The notes beneath the pieces are model-generated. The model saw nothing but the letters and a program-made list of their open reading frames with translations, ran no database searches and was not told the origin of the DNA. Source: Mytilus galloprovincialis (taxonomy: Eukaryota; Mollusca; Bivalvia; Mytilida; Mytilidae). From it: 64,000 bases of DNA. The position numbers and the translations under genes were made by a program. The stretch is from the NCBI RefSeq assembly GCF_965363235.1, contig NC_134841.1:40221440-40285439 (forward strand), read 5' to 3'. This document shows, piece by piece, positions 10,370-22,578 of the stretch; the first letter of the stretch is position 1, and every line of letters begins with the position of its first letter.

Positions 10370-12060
10370 GCTTTCCCACAACTATTTTTAGAAACAAAAC
10401 AAATATGTGGTATGTACTTTTAGGACTTTTACAGACAAATACGCATTTTATCCAGAGGGGAGACTCCATGAATTTTTAAATTAATTTCAATAACTCTTGA
10501 TCTATCTCATATTAAAAGGAACATTTAGCATTCTTATCTATATACAAAGCTGATTGACACAATCTTTTTAATTCTAGTCGGAATTAATATACTATGCATC
10601 TATATACACCCACATTGAATTTCACTCTAGCACATAGTTCTTTTAGGTCACAAAATATATTCGAGGTAAAACTATTCAAGTTTGGACTTTCCAAAAAGCT
10701 GCACAGACTGCTTAGCTGTATCCGAATTTTAAGTTTTACTAGGAATGCATGTGGCAGGTTGCCGACTTAGTACATGCAGTGTGGTACGTTCTATATGTAT
10801 TGATTGATACGAATAAATTATTTTTTAAAAGTATGTTTTACACCCTTGTTTTTAAAATATTTTTCACGTTACTTGTTGAAAATAAAAATATGTACAAATG
10901 TACTCGACTTCGAAGGGGTACCAAGAATAGCATAAATTATATATACAGGTAATGTATTTTCGTAAACTTTGTAGAGGATAATAAAATTGAGAATGGAAAA
11001 CTAATATTAGTGCGTATTACAGATTAACAAAGCAATTAGGTAGATTCATGGTATACCACTATCTTGCATTGTACTTTTGCAGTGACCAATCAGTCTAGTT
11101 GTTACCCAAATCTCCGAATTTGTACACAGATGTTCAATTTTATTGATAAGAATGTTTATCTCTAGGGAAAACTTCCTGATTTATCGCATTATAAATATAA
11201 AAAATATTTTAACAAGTACCAAACATATGTGCTTTAGAATAAATTTGTTTAACTAAGCCGGTTAAGGCGAGATAACTCTTTTAGTAAACATTGATAATTC
11301 ATGAGCGGTTTATCAGTGGATGTATTACTGCTAAAATAATTATAAATGCGTTTTTATGATGATTTAAATATATATTTCACATGAAAAATACAACAAAAGT
11401 GTGATATCGTCCAAAACAAATCTTGCTGAGGGGATATCATGGAAGGATAACAGCCCCATGATAACAAAGCTATTACAAAAGGAAAAATATGATTGTCCAA
11501 GATTCAAACGTATGAACAAAGAATAATGCCTTCTTAGCTAGTTCACTTAAATGGACCTTTAGGTTGTCGAAAAGAGGGGGGTTATGTATAGACACACTCA
11601 AGTGGCAAGATCGTTTCCCGTAATTGTACGTCGGATCATATTAGGTTTTTACTTTCCTGCGGTACCGCAGGAAGTTCTGTTGAGACCATCTCATGTCTAC
11701 CCTGAGTGGCCGGTTCTGAATGGGTACCAGTTCGAGCTTGACTGTTTTATGATACATAGTATGGCCTATGTATTCAGCGTGCATATAGAATTTTACGATA
11801 CAGAAACTGTTAATCTTTACTCCCCTGAAACCAGGGGGTGATTAATGCGAATAATACTAGACGTATGGGGATCATAACCCTCGTTCTCTTTAGGCTGAAC
11901 CTTGAGGAACTTTAGCATCCATTGCTACCAATGGGGCACAGATTTGTCAGTTATCAATCATGTCAGCATTCTGTAATCATGTCAGACCTCGTCATTCTAA
12001 GTGAACTGTGGCCGTTATTTCCACATTAGTTATTTGTTTGTTATGTTTTTGCCTGAAACT
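10370..12060. other. Gene-free AT-rich stretch
   Basis: I see only short chance ORFs. A GC-richer patch at about 11570-11950 may be an unclassified dispersed repeat. Confidence 0.5.
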
Positions 12061-12064
12061 TGAT

Positions 12065-12250
12065 TCTTTGATTAAAAGATATCTTATTTAGTTTATCTGT
12101 ATAACTTTATAAAATATCGTATTAAGTGTATGAGATATATCTTAAAAAGACATAGTTTTAATTCATGAATTATCTCAATTAGTTTGTAAGATATCTTATT
12201 GAATATTTAGATATTTTGAATTAGATATAAGATATTTTATATTAGAGATG
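12065..12250. repeat. Degenerate AGATATC-rich palindromic array
   Basis: Repeated AAGATATCTTAT and similar self-complementary motifs occur at irregular 20-40 bp spacing. The same motif builds a denser array at 52575-52940. It ends right at the left edge of the TLR-A tandem duplication. Confidence 0.6.
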
Positions 12251-12253
12251 ATA

Positions 12254-12263
12254 GGGACTTTCC
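12254..12263 (+). promoter_or_regulatory. Exact NF-kappaB-type motif in a dispersed repeat
   Basis: GGGACTTTCC fits the classical kappaB consensus (GGGRNYYYCC). It is about 1.4 kb upstream of TLR-A1 and belongs to a dispersed repeat, so function is only a possibility. The paralogous site at 21178 reads CGGACTTTCC and lacks the first G. Confidence 0.25.
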
Positions 12264-13650
12264 GTTTTGAATTTTCCTCTGAGTATTTTTGTGATTTTAC
12301 TTTTTATATAACGCCCTATCGTACTTATACATACAGCCATTGCATTATTGTGCTATGGTCATTTTTCATATTCCTGACTTTTTGTTTGCCTACTACTATG
12401 TTCACTTTTTTATCAAAGATTTTCTTTGTCGACATATTAATTCTTTGCATTGTTTTATAAGGATAAAGATTATAACACAATGCCACCTGTTGTACTCTAA
12501 GTTTTGACATTTAACAAAACTGTCTGTTTGTTTTGTTCACACATTGTTGTTAATAGAATATTATGCTACAGTCATACCAGTGAGATCTTTAGCTAGCTAT
12601 AAAACAAGGTTTTATCTACCCGTTTCTTTATAAGAATATGCCTGTACCAACTCAGGAATAAGAATCAAAATAAGAATATTTATTAAATCCAAGTAAAGGG
12701 CCCGTTTTCATGCATTTACACACACATATTATATATATATAGTATTAACTATACATTAATTTGTAAGATATATTATAATAAAAATAAATTATCAAATAAT
12801 TATCCTCCACACAAAATGGTGTTTGAAAATAAATAAATAAAATAGAATATTAATCCTTTATAGTTCATACAAAAAAGCCCTAAAAAATAAGATAAACTAA
12901 ACTATATCACTACTTCGTGTATATTGAGTTTGCGGAATGCAAATTTTCTGTTATTGCAAAACAAATATTAGTACTTATAAATCTTGACACTGACATATTA
13001 AAATTTTTGGATCCACATGACGTCAGCCAAATAAATTGTACATACTTTGAAATACAAGGGAAGTTTTTACATTAAATGCTTGTTTAAGATAGAAATAAGA
13101 TTCCGTTCCTTTTCATATGCAGAGAAATAAAAAATACAAAAGGAATATTCAAACTAACAAGTCGAAAACCAACCGACAATGTCATTTCTAAAAACAAAAC
13201 GACAAAAATACAAACATTAGATAAAGCACAACATTAAAATCTGAAATCAAAGTATTTTAGAAGATTATTCATAATAATCAATCCAAAGACAACCACTACG
13301 TACCCTTTTCATATTTTTCAGAATTATATAAGAGAATAAAGAAGGCGGGAACTAATGGAATATATTAACTGATCATCGACTCTAAACTCGCTAATTTATA
13401 TATAGTTCTTACAGTGGGTAATTGCTAACCAAAATTTAAAGTTACTAGACCACAACTATGGAGCTGATGTAATATGCAAATAGTTTTAAACGAACAAATA
13501 TTTAAAATGTCAAAAACTGTGTACGGAATATATACTTTATAATTCATCGATGAGTTATAATTAATAGCATGTAATTCAGTCTACAAAACAAATTAACTAC
13601 TTCTTAACTAATCTCTTCTGTGCGTTTAAAAGAAGTATGTTGTTCAGTAT

Positions 13651-16230
13651 ATGAAGAAACGAGAGAAAAAAGTAAACAGACACACACGTAACTTCGTAAG
13701 AATGCCTTATTTTGAATACGTGGCAATTTCGTTCATGCTTATTCGCTTTGTGACATCCTTACATTGTGACATTGCGTTTATGGAATCAAAAGAAGGAAAG
13801 TTGAAGATAGCCAATTGTCAAAATATTGGACTAACGCAAGTTCCGTCTTTTCTTCCAAATGATATCAATATACTGGATCTTAGTGAGAACAATATTAAAA
13901 ATCTCAGCAATTATGATTTTGAACGGTACGGAATATTGGAAAAATTGATCGTAAAGAAAAACAAACTTCATCATATAGAAGATAAGAGTTTCGTTGGATT
14001 AAATCGATTGAAGATTTTGGATATGTCAGAAAACAAATTGAATTTGTTGCATAGCTATACGTCGGATTTGTTTTTACCATTGGTAAATTTAAGAAACCTA
14101 GATATACGACGTAACATGGAGCAACAGTCTGAAACTAATTTGTACCACTACCCTGATAACGCTTTTGCTGTTTTAGAACAGTTGGATTTCTTTGCATTGG
14201 ACATGGCTCCAAATCCGAGTTTTGGAAAAGGATTTAGGAGATTGAAAAAGTTGAAATCGTTGACTTTCGAACTTTGTTATTTGCAATATCTTAACAACAG
14301 TGTGTTTGAAAACTTTTCTTCGAACATAAATGAGTTAAATTTAAAGGTGTGTCGTTTACATTTAGTTCATGTAGAAAATGATATTCTTCTTCCCTTTCCA
14401 AAAATGACCAAGTTAAACCTAGACGGAACTTGTATGCATCTAAAGCAGGCACTCAATATCTTATCTCCTTATCGTGGTAAAAGGTTTAAACTAATAAATT
14501 TCGGAGGATTGAGCTGTCCTGCATTCAATAATGAAAATTATACTTTTGTAGTGACAATCACAAAAGTAATGATGCAATATCTAAGAACTATTTGTGTCGA
14601 ATGGTTAGACTTATCCGACAACGGGATAGTTGATTTTGAGGAAGATTCGTTACTGTCGTATGATAGACCAGAATGTTTAGAAAATATTTTCTTTAAAGGG
14701 AACCGTTTCGCCTTTTCGAAGGGCAGGCAAATGGATGAATTAAAAAGTTTTTTACAAAACTGTAAAAACTTAAAAACCTTAGATTATTCATATATTCCAG
14801 TTAAATATGAACTGAGCAATAACGACCTAGATAGAAACATTGTTCATGAGAAACAGCAATTTGAAAGTAAATCTTCTGAAGTCATTATTTTGCCTCGCTC
14901 CTTGGAAACTTTACTTCTAAGTAATGTGTTATGTTATGATTTTCAAAGAATTTTTTTAATTCCAGAAGGAAGCAATTTGACAAACTTAGATGTTTCTTTT
15001 GGTTTTTCTCTTACAAGTATTCTTTTTCAAAAGAACTCCTCTCAGAAAATCGAAACATTGGTAATTGATGGTCATCCGTATTCTTCTTTTATAGTTCAAG
15101 AAGAACTGATGAATAACGGAAAAATCAAAACTTTAAAATGGAGAGATGCTAGTTTGTATATTCACATGAACCCTGAAAATAAGCATTATTCTTCGAGAAT
15201 ACAGGAACTATTTAAGAAGTTAAAATACTTAGAACACTTAGATATGTCAAAAAATTCCCTGTGGTTTTTACCTGCAAATGTATTTGAAAGCATGACATAT
15301 CTTTCAGAAATACGTTTGTCCAAAAACTTATTCCATTTGGTTCCCCGGCAAATCATGGATCTTACAAACATTAAATTATTAGATTTTCGACAAAATCTTT
15401 TAACAACATTGGATAAAAACACACGAGTTTGGGCAGATTCAATGAATCAACAACACGGCTTGAGTATTCTAATGGAAGATAATGCATTTGAATGTAATTG
15501 TGACAATTTGGACTTTATTGATTGGATAAATAAAACCAAAGTCAAGCTTGACAGTCGCTCGTATAAATGTACGCTTGTTAATGGTTCCTTAATCACTGTT
15601 CGGGAATCCTACGAGAAGATGCATGATTTGTTTTCCCATTGTGAAAGTTCAACATGGCTTACCGTTGCCTCAACTTTGTTGTCCACGTGCTTCGTAACAG
15701 GTTTTTTATTTTTGATATATAGTAAAAGATGGGAAATTTCTTTATTCTTTTACCAAAAATTCCGAATCATTGTCAAAAAGAAATACTGCAAAAGCTTCAA
15801 ATATGACGTTTTCGTTTCGTATGGGGACGATAGTAGACCCTGGATTAAAAACTATCTAATTCCAAAATTAGAACACGAGTGGAAACTCAAAATGTGTTTC
15901 AAAGATCGTGACTTCTTACCCGGGTGTTCCTATTTTGATACAGAAGCAGAAAGTATAGAAAACAGTAGACATGTTATATTTTTGCTTACTCCGTCTTTTA
16001 AATCGTCAGAAGATTACCTTTTTGCAGTTGAAAGAGTAAAACACGAGAAAAGGATACGTAATATAGAAAACATTATAGTTTTAGCAAAGGATATTTCATT
16101 GAAAGACATTCCAACAGAACTAACTTATATTTGGAACTATGTATCATTCATCCAGTGGCCAGATGACACCGATGATTTCGATATCATGTGGCAACAATTA
16201 AGACTATGGGTTTGTAGTGATTTGATGTAA
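13651..16230 (+). CDS. Toll-like receptor, TLR-A1 (intact, single exon)
   Basis: A predicted 859-aa type I membrane receptor. A second in-frame Met at residue 18 (13702) gives a cleaner signal peptide (MPYFEYVAISFMLIRFVTSL), so translation may start there. Leucine-rich repeats run from about residue 60 to 600 (LDLSENNI, LDMSENKLNLL, LDMSKNSL). One C-terminal cysteine cluster follows (C615, C617, C640, C664), the single-cluster arrangement of vertebrate-like TLRs. The transmembrane helix is about 668-690. The TIR domain runs from about 715 to 859, with box 1 YDVFVSY (718-724), box 2 RDFLPG (753-758, BB-loop proline kept) and box 3-like FIQWP (833-837). By family it would recognise microbial ligands and signal through MyD88-type adaptors; the ligand cannot be inferred. 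It differs from TLR-A2 at L647I, R729G and S760F (A1 residue first). Confidence 0.95.
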   Translation: MKKREKKVNRHTRNFVRMPYFEYVAISFMLIRFVTSLHCDIAFMESKEGKLKIANCQNIGLTQVPSFLPNDINILDLSENNIKNLSNYDFERYGILEKLIVKKNKLHHIEDKSFVGLNRLKILDMSENKLNLLHSYTSDLFLPLVNLRNLDIRRNMEQQSETNLYHYPDNAFAVLEQLDFFALDMAPNPSFGKGFRRLKKLKSLTFELCYLQYLNNSVFENFSSNINELNLKVCRLHLVHVENDILLPFPKMTKLNLDGTCMHLKQALNILSPYRGKRFKLINFGGLSCPAFNNENYTFVVTITKVMMQYLRTICVEWLDLSDNGIVDFEEDSLLSYDRPECLENIFFKGNRFAFSKGRQMDELKSFLQNCKNLKTLDYSYIPVKYELSNNDLDRNIVHEKQQFESKSSEVIILPRSLETLLLSNVLCYDFQRIFLIPEGSNLTNLDVSFGFSLTSILFQKNSSQKIETLVIDGHPYSSFIVQEELMNNGKIKTLKWRDASLYIHMNPENKHYSSRIQELFKKLKYLEHLDMSKNSLWFLPANVFESMTYLSEIRLSKNLFHLVPRQIMDLTNIKLLDFRQNLLTTLDKNTRVWADSMNQQHGLSILMEDNAFECNCDNLDFIDWINKTKVKLDSRSYKCTLVNGSLITVRESYEKMHDLFSHCESSTWLTVASTLLSTCFVTGFLFLIYSKRWEISLFFYQKFRIIVKKKYCKSFKYDVFVSYGDDSRPWIKNYLIPKLEHEWKLKMCFKDRDFLPGCSYFDTEAESIENSRHVIFLLTPSFKSSEDYLFAVERVKHEKRIRNIENIIVLAKDISLKDIPTELTYIWNYVSFIQWPDDTDDFDIMWQQLRLWVCSDLM

Positions 16231-16502
16231 AATACACTTCCAAATTCTCCTATGTATTTAAAAATCATAGGGTTATTTAAAAGGAAAATATTGTAAAATC
16301 AAATAGTTAGCAAAATAGTGTAAAACAAATAGCTAGCAAAATATTGTAATAAATAATAATGGCTTCAAAAACTTCTTGATCAAACTTATGGTTAAACATA
16401 TAGAATTATATGATAAATGCATCTTGCATTGTTCGTGATTGTTCAGTTGAATTGTCCATTATATATTGGAATTCAGAACTCATATTCTTGTTTGATAATA
16501 TA

Positions 16503-16900
16503 CACTACAAACTCCTCAGAGTCTGAATTGACCAGTTTTTGTGCTCGACCAGTAAAATCGAGCACACATTTTACTCGACTAGTCTCGACATTGTCTCGAC
16601 TGTACTTAACTGTACTTTAGTGTACTCGACTAGGTCTCGACTAGGTCTCGATTTTACTTAATTAGTCTGATTCAGTACTTGATGATCTTTGTGTAGTCTG
16701 AAATGGTCTTGACCAAGGCTCGACCTGTCTCGACCTGTCTTGACTAGTCTCGACTCAGTCTCAACCAGTCTCGACCTGTCTCGACTAGTCTTGACCTTCA
16801 AATTTAGTTTTGACTGGTGTAAATCAGCCCATCTAACTAAATTAAATATTGATCTTAAAAAATTCAAGCTTATTAGGTAGTTTGATTTATTGTTGTGAAA
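16503..16900. repeat. CACTA terminal inverted repeat, left, with TCTCGAC subterminal motifs
   Basis: It matches the reverse complement of 19845-20242 with few differences. Between about 16545 and 16800 there are more than a dozen copies of CTCGAC variants (such as TCTCGACTAGTCTCGACC), the usual subterminal pattern of CACTA elements. Confidence 0.88.
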
Positions 16901-16925
16901 TGAAAGAATTTAATTTTACAATATG

Positions 16926-17900
16926 TAAAAAAAAAATTATTATATAAAAATTCAGATAGGCATCTTTAATTTTTTTTATAACTTTTTCAAATCAACTTGG
17001 ATTTTCATCAAACTATGCAGCTATCTTACATATATATCAAGCTTACTGAATCCCATTTCATTTAGTTTTTTGTTGTATTGCTGTAAAATTTAAGAATTAA
17101 AGTAATTTTGGTAAAAAAAAGCTAGGATTTGCAATTCGGACAAAATAGAGATAGTACACTTTAATTTTTTAAATAACTTTTTCAAATCAACTTGGATATT
17201 CATCAAACTATGCAGCTATCTTACATATATATCAAGCTTACTGAATCCCATTTCATTTAGTTTTTTGTTGTATTGCTGTAAAATTTAAGAATTAAAGTAA
17301 TCTTGGTATAAAAAGCTAGGATTTGCAATTTCGGACAAAATAGAGATAGTACACTTTAATTTTTTTTATAACTTTTTTAAATCAACTTGGATTTTCATCA
17401 AACTATGCAGCTATCTTAAATGTATACTAAGCTTACTAAATCCCGGGTCATTTTGTTTTTTGTTGTATTGCTGTCAAATTTAAGAATTAAATTAATCTAG
17501 GTCAAAAAAGCTAGAATTTGCAGTTCGAACAAAATAGAGATAGTACACTTTAATTTTTTTTATAACATTTTAAATTCAACTTGGATTTTATTGAAACTAT
17601 ATAGCTACCTTGGTGATGTATTCTTCTTACTGAATCCCAGGTTGTTATAAAGTTTGTTGTATTGCTGTCAAATTTAAGAATTAATTTAATCTAGGTAAAA
17701 AAAAGCTAGGATTTGCAGTTTTGACAAAATAGAGATGGTACACTTTAATTTTTTTCATAACTTTTTCAAATCAACTTAGATTTTCATCAAACTCTACAAA
17801 TATCTTTGCAATATATTGATCTTACTGAAACATAGGTTGTTATTTTGTTTGGTGTATTTCTGTCAAATTTAAGAATTTAATTAACCTAGGTCAAAAAGCT
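16926..17900. repeat. ~194-bp tandem units, left arm of the CACTA element
   Basis: The marker GCTAGGATTTGC or its variants recurs at 17121, 17315, 17510, 17705 and (degenerate) 17898, so the period is 193-195 bp. The units become more diverged toward the centre of the element. Confidence 0.85.
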
Positions 17901-18359
17901 ACGATATTAGAAATATATCTTTTCTCATAATTTGGGAAAAAGTATACATAAAAAATTAATATAATTCCTTTAATGTTTTATTCCTTTTGATATACACTAT
18001 ATAAATATATCAAAAAGGGATGAAACATTAGAAATTATTAAAATAGTTCTTCTGATTTGTGGTGATTTATAAAGCAATACCTTCTGCTTGGGGCAAACTT
18101 ATTAAAAAGATCACATCTACCAGAGAGTTTTAAATTCTAAATAACATTTATTCAAAGTTGCAACATCCTGTTAAATCTAAATCGCAGGGCTTTTAATTCA
18201 CTAGATAAGTAATACACGAGTTTAAGAAAAGTAGGGCTTTCTTTTTACCTGTAAAACTCATGTGTACTGATGTAATTAAATCATGTATAGTGTCATGTCA
18301 TTAAATTTGACAAAAATATATTTTAAAACTTCATAACAACCTGGGATTTAGTAAGATCA

Positions 18360-19795
18360 CCAAGGTAACTATATAGTTTTGATAAAATCCAAGTTGATTT
18401 GAAAAAGTTATTAAAAAGCTTAAAGTGTACTATCTCTATTTTGTTCGAACTGCAAATTCTAGCTTTTTTGACCTAGATTAATTTAATTCTTAAATTTTAC
18501 AACAATACAACAAAAAACTAAATGAAATGGGATTCAGTAAGCTTGATATATATGTAAGATAGCTGCATAGTTTGATGCTAATCCAAATTGATTTGAAAAA
18601 GTTATAAAAAAAATTAAAGTGTGCTATCTCTATTTTGTCCGAATTGCAAATCCTAGCTTTTTTTACCAAAATTACTTTAATTCTTAAATTTTACAGCAAT
18701 ACAACAAAAAACTAAATGAAATGGGATTCAGTAAGCTTAATATATATGTAAGATAGCTGCATAGTTTGATGAACATCCAAGTTGATTTGCAAAAGTTATT
18801 AAAAAAATTAAAGTGTACTATCTCTATTTTGTCCGAATTGCAAATCCTAGCTTTTTTGACCTAGATTAATTTAATTCTTAAATTTTACAACAATACAACA
18901 AAAAACTAAATGAAATGGGATTCAGTAAGCTTGATATATATGTAAGATAGCTGCATAGTTTGATGCTAATCCAAATTGATTTGAAAAAGTTATAAAAAAA
19001 ATTAAAGTGTGCTATCTCTATTTTGTCCGAATTGCAAATCCTAGCTTTTTTTACCAAAATTACTTTAATTCTTAAATTTTACAGCAATACAACAAAAAAC
19101 TAAATGAAATGGGATTCAGTAAGCTTAATATATATGTAAGATAGCTGCATAGTTTGATGAACATCCAAGTTGATTTGCAAAAGTTATTAAAAAAATTAAA
19201 GTGTACTATCTCTATTTTGTCCGAATTGCAAATCCTAGCTTTTTATACCAAGATTACTTTAATTCTTAAATTTTACAGCAATACAACAAAAAACTAATGA
19301 AATGGGATTCAGTAAGCTTGATATATATGTAAGATAGCTGCATAGTTTGATGCAAATCCAAGTTGATTTGAAAAAGTTATTAAAAAAATTAAAGTGTACT
19401 ATCTCTAATTTGTCCGAATTGCAAATCCTAGCTTTTTATACCAAGATTACTTTAATTCTTAAATTTTACAGCAATACAACAAAAAACTAAATGAAATGGG
19501 ATTCAGTAAGCTTGATATATATGTAAGATAGCTGCATAGTTTGATGCAAATCCAAGTTGATTTGAAAAAGTTATTAAAAAAATTAAAGTGTACTATCTCT
19601 ATTTTGTCTGAATTGCAAATCCTAGCTTTTTATACCAAGATTACTTTAATTTTTTAATTTTACAGCAATACAACAAAAAACTAAATGAAATGGGATTCAG
19701 TAAGCTTGATATATATGTAAGATAGCTGCATAGTTTGATGAAAATCCAAGTTGATTTGAAAAAGTTATAAAAAAAATTAAAGATGCCTATCTGAA
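18360..19795. repeat. ~194-bp tandem units, right arm, with a 388-bp dimer duplication
   Basis: About seven inverted copies of the left-arm unit. Within them a dimer made of two distinguishable units is repeated: 18471-18858 and 18859-19246 are nearly identical at a 388-bp period. This is a small higher-order repeat, so the right arm grew recently by unequal exchange. Confidence 0.85.
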
Positions 19796-19844
19796 TTTTT
19801 ATATAATAATTTTTTTTTTACATATTGTAAAATTAAATTCTTTC

Positions 19845-20242
19845 ATTTCACAGCAATAAATCAAACTACCTAATAAGCTTAAATTTTTTAAGATCAATAT
19901 TTAATTTAGTTAGATGGGCTGATTTACACCAGTCAAAACTAAATTTGAAGGTCAAGACTAGTCGAGACAGGTCGAGACTGGTTGAGACTGAGTCGAGACT
20001 AGTCGAGACAGGTCGAGACTAGTCAAGACAGGTCGAGCCTTGGTCAAGACCATTTCAGACTATACAAAGATCATCAAGTACTGAATCAGACTAATTAAGT
20101 AAAGTCGAGACCTAGTCGAGTACACTTAAGTACAGTTAAGTACAGTCGAGACAATGTCGAGACTAGTCGAGTAAAATGTGTGCTCGATTTTACTGGTCGA
20201 GCACAAAAACTGGTCAATTCAGACTCTGAGGAGTTTGTAGTG
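19845..20242. repeat. CACTA terminal inverted repeat, right
   Basis: Reverse complement of 16503-16900, ending GAGGAGTTTGTAGTG. It carries the same GTCGAGAC-rich subterminal zone. Confidence 0.88.
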
Positions 20243-20993
20243 ATATATTTTTGATGCGTGACATGCATATAATTTCATATTCATTACTTGATATTATTTA
20301 AAATATGCATTGAAGTTTAGCGGCCAATCTTGGAGTTTCCAAAAGCCTTAATTTGACAAATACGTGGGTTTTATTTATACCGCAGTATCTTGTATCAGTG
20401 TATTTTTTTTAATTCTTCATTGAATCATTCGCAATAAGTGACCCGCCATGACATTTGCAGGCTTATGGAGGTAGAACGTCATTGTTAGAAAAATTATAAA
20501 CATGATAAATATCGAGATTCAATGAAATACGTATTTGTGAAGAGGAGATAAACACTTGCCTTTGCTTCTCTTTTGCGGACGCCGAACTTTACATCATATA
20601 TAAGTTTTGAAGAAGTTTTACTTTATCGTTTGAAGTGAAAAATATTTGAATCTACATTTTAAATTGATACAAAAAAAAAAAAATCAAATTTCTGCCAAAT
20701 AGATTTCCTTTCATAAATGAAGTCTGAAATATATCCATAATAAATGCACCGTATCAAATGCATATAAGAGAACACCTACTTATAAACTGTTACGCGTCGC
20801 ATACTATGTATAGAGACATGCATAATAAATTTAAATTAAAAAAAGGAATTCTTAAAGCTTCCTTTGACATTTTAAACTTATTTTATTTCAACAAGTTTAA
20901 ATTACATGTTCTAAAATAGAGATAACAATTGTTTGCATTGTAGTAAATCTAAGTCTTTGAAAATTTATTCAAATACGCTATTAAACATCACTA

Positions 20994-21178
20994 TGCTTCT
21001 TTTTTTTTGCGGTTTCATATGACTTTAGCTTTTACGTAAACAGCATATGTAATCCTCGGTAAAGCAACTTGCAAAATAATGAATACATTTTAACAACGAT
21101 GGCAACATAGTTTTACCTCATGTAAAAATGCAATATTATTCGTTTGATGTGTTTTATTTGATTTTGTCATTTGATTAC
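20994..21178. other. Spacer between the two TLR-A units
   Basis: About 185 bp not present at the outer edges of the duplication. Its last ~40 bp (GATGTGTTTTATTTGATTTT) are the 5' part of the same dispersed repeat whose interior begins both units; the fuller version is at 40805-40930 in reverse. The duplication junction therefore lies in a repeat. Confidence 0.7.
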
Positions 21179-22578
21179 GGACTTTCCGTTTTGAATTTTC
21201 CTCTGAGTATTTTTGTGATTTTACTTTTTATATAACGCCCTATCGTACTTATACATACCGCCATTGCATTATTGTGCTATGGTCATTTTTCATATTCCTG
21301 ACTTTTTGTTTGCCTACTACTATGTTCACTTTTTTATCAAAGATTTTCTTTGTCGACATATTAATTGTTTTTTTTAAAAGGATAAAGATTATAACACAAT
21401 GACACCTGTTGTACTCTAAGTTTTGACATTTAACAAAACTGTCTGTTTGTTTTGTTCACACATTGTTGTTAATAGAATATTATGCTACAGTCATACCAGT
21501 GAGATCTTTAGCTAGCTATAAAACAAGGTTTAATCTACCCGTTTCTTTATAAGAATATGCCTGTACCAACTCAGGAATAAGAATCAAAATAAGAATATTT
21601 ATTAAATCCAAGTAAAGGGCCCGTTTTCATGCATTTACACACACATATTATATATATATATAGTATTAACTATACATTAATTTGTAAGATATATTATAAT
21701 AAAAATAAATTATCAAATAATTATCCTCCACACAAAATGGTGTTTGAAAATAAATAAATAAAATAGAATATTAATCCTTTATAGTTCATACAAAAAAGCC
21801 CTAAAAAATAAGATAAACTAAACTATATCACTACTTCGTGTATATTGAGTTTGCGGAATGCAAATTTTCTGTTATTGCAAAACAAATATTAGTACTTATA
21901 AATCTTGACACTGACATATTAAAATTTTTGGATCCACATGACGTCAGCCAAATAAATTGTACATACTTTGAAATACAAGGGAAGTTTTTACATTAAATGC
22001 TTGTTTAAGATAGAAATAAGATTCCGTTCCTTTTCATATGCAGAGAAATAAAAAATACAAAAGGAATATTCAAACTAACAAGTCGAAAACCAACCGACAA
22101 TGTCATTTCTAAAAACAAAACGACAAAAATACAAACATTAGATAAAGCACAACATTGAAATCTGAAATCAAAGTATTTTAGAAGATTATTCATAATAATC
22201 AATCCAAAGACAACCACTACGTACCCCTTTCATATTTTTCAGAATTATATAAGAGAATAATTCTTATACGATTAATATAGTTAACTGTGATTGGCCAATT
22301 CCACTTTCTATTTTCGGTTTACACATCGATAGACTGGGTTGCCGGAACTACTTTTGTAACTAATGTAAACAATATGGCGGCTCTAAATCGCGAACGGCAA
22401 TCGTGTAAATATAACCGGGCTTAAATTAATTTATATTTTATAGTTGTAGTAAAAATTTAATAAAACGGAGTTCATAATTACAGTTGTAAACCATTTATTT
22501 AATTGTTAAAAAATACGGAAATCACATGACCTTCCATTCATCAGAAAATAATCGTCTGCTAAAATCTGTACAGTAAAC

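Larger units (their letters stand above)
16503..20242. mobile_element. Non-autonomous palindromic CACTA (EnSpm) element
   Basis: This is a 3740-bp insert with perfect CACTACAAACTCCTCAGAGT termini in inverted orientation, flanked by a 3-bp ATA target duplication (16500-16502 and 20243-20245). The empty site in the paralogue (28471-28495) has a single ATA. CACTA ends with 3-bp duplications define the EnSpm/CACTA superfamily. Each arm has a subterminal zone dense in TCTCGAC-type motifs (probable transposase-binding repeats), then tandem units of about 194 bp in opposite orientation around an asymmetric centre near 17.9-18.35 kb. The left arm has about five units and the right about seven. No transposase is present, so it depended on an autonomous relative. 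Confidence 0.9.
12255..20993 (+). repeat. Tandem duplication unit 1 (contains TLR-A1)
   Basis: This matches unit 2 (21179-29241) at about 99% in the flanks. Removing the CACTA element and one target copy leaves about 4996 bp, against about 4997 bp for unit 2 without its Crypton. The left edge lies within a dispersed repeat starting GGACTTTCCG. The right edge lies after AACATCACTA. Confidence 0.93.

Noticed and set aside
11584-11841. 85-aa ORF in a GC-richer patch
   Set aside because: No recognisable domain, signal or neighbour. Kept only as a possible unclassified repeat.
15186-15422. Antisense ORF inside TLR-A1 (and its copy at 27172-27408)
   Set aside because: A shadow of the TLR coding frame with no independent features.
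16503-20242. CRISPR-like or satellite array
   Set aside because: Units of ~194 bp in inverted arms with CACTA ends and a 3-bp duplication identify a transposon. This is eukaryotic DNA and there are no spacers.
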